From: Bacteroidales bacterium UBA2559
GTDB taxonomy: Bacteria; Bacteroidota; Bacteroidia; Bacteroidales; Bacteroidaceae
Reading direction: 5' to 3'
DNA: 6,766 bases
Assembly: GCA_002340405.1 (NCBI GenBank)
Contig: DDLZ01000076.1
Span: forward strand, 1-6,766
Shown here: positions 6,696 through 6,766 of the stretch, piece by piece
How the letters are laid out: each line of letters opens with the position of its first letter
Numbering within the stretch: position 1 is the first letter of the stretch
The notes under the pieces: generated by a model
Told to the model about the DNA's origin: nothing
Databases searched by the model: none
The model's input: only the letters and a program-made list of their open reading frames with translations
Translations under genes and position numbers: made by a program

Positions 6696-6766
6696 TACTA
6701 GTTCTAAACATTCATTCATGTGTGAGAACGATGAATACTTGTATAGATAATAGAGATAGTTAACGG
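6696..6766. other. Noncoding tail after the ligase gene
   Basis: These 71 bases hold no reading frame longer than about ten codons. ATTCAT (6709-6714) and ATGAAT (6730-6735) form a loose 6-bp inverted repeat with a 15-nt spacer, and no T run follows it. I see no convincing terminator before the window ends. Confidence 0.4.

Overview
The window looks like chromosomal DNA from a member of the Bacteroidales (Bacteroides, Phocaeicola, Parabacteroides or a relative). The evidence is the protein families: Bacteroidetes-type transglutaminase-like surface proteins with a discoidin-like tail, a lipoprotein with an acidic stretch after the lipid-anchored Cys, and an O-antigen-ligase-like membrane protein ending in TPRs. 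AT-rich gaps and weak Shine-Dalgarno sites also fit. There are no RNA genes, CRISPR arrays, insertion sequences or transposases. All four supported genes are on the + strand.

Layout: (1) 2-1201, the 3' part of a transglutaminase-fold protein whose start lies outside the window. (2) 1198-3270, a tandem paralogue that overlaps gene 1 by ATGA. It is a predicted lipoprotein with a transglutaminase-like domain and an extra C-terminal discoidin-like beta domain. (3) 3271-3395, an AT-rich gap with a weak stem-loop. (4) 3396-4913, a lipoprotein with two fibronectin-III-like modules and a DUF1566/FISUMP-like C-terminal domain. (5) 4914-5063, an AT-rich gap with two small inverted repeats. (6) 5064-6695, a polytopic O-antigen ligase/polymerase-family protein with a C-terminal TPR block. 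(7) 6696-6766, a noncoding tail.

The main observation is that the tandem transglutaminase paralogues differ at the catalytic site. Gene 2 keeps the Cys and His of the papain-like triad. At the aligned positions gene 1 has Ile and Thr, although the surrounding sequence is well conserved. Gene 1 also ends where gene 2 continues into about 240 further residues. The overlapping pair therefore looks like a putative enzyme or binding protein co-translated with a domain-reduced pseudoenzyme.

Functionally the window encodes cell-envelope proteins: two probable periplasmic or surface transglutaminase-fold proteins, one surface-exposed lipoprotein, and one inner-membrane glycan ligase or polymerase. 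Genes 1 and 2 clearly form an operon. Gaps of 125 and 150 bases separate genes 3 and 4, so joint transcription is unproven. Any joint pathway is inference.
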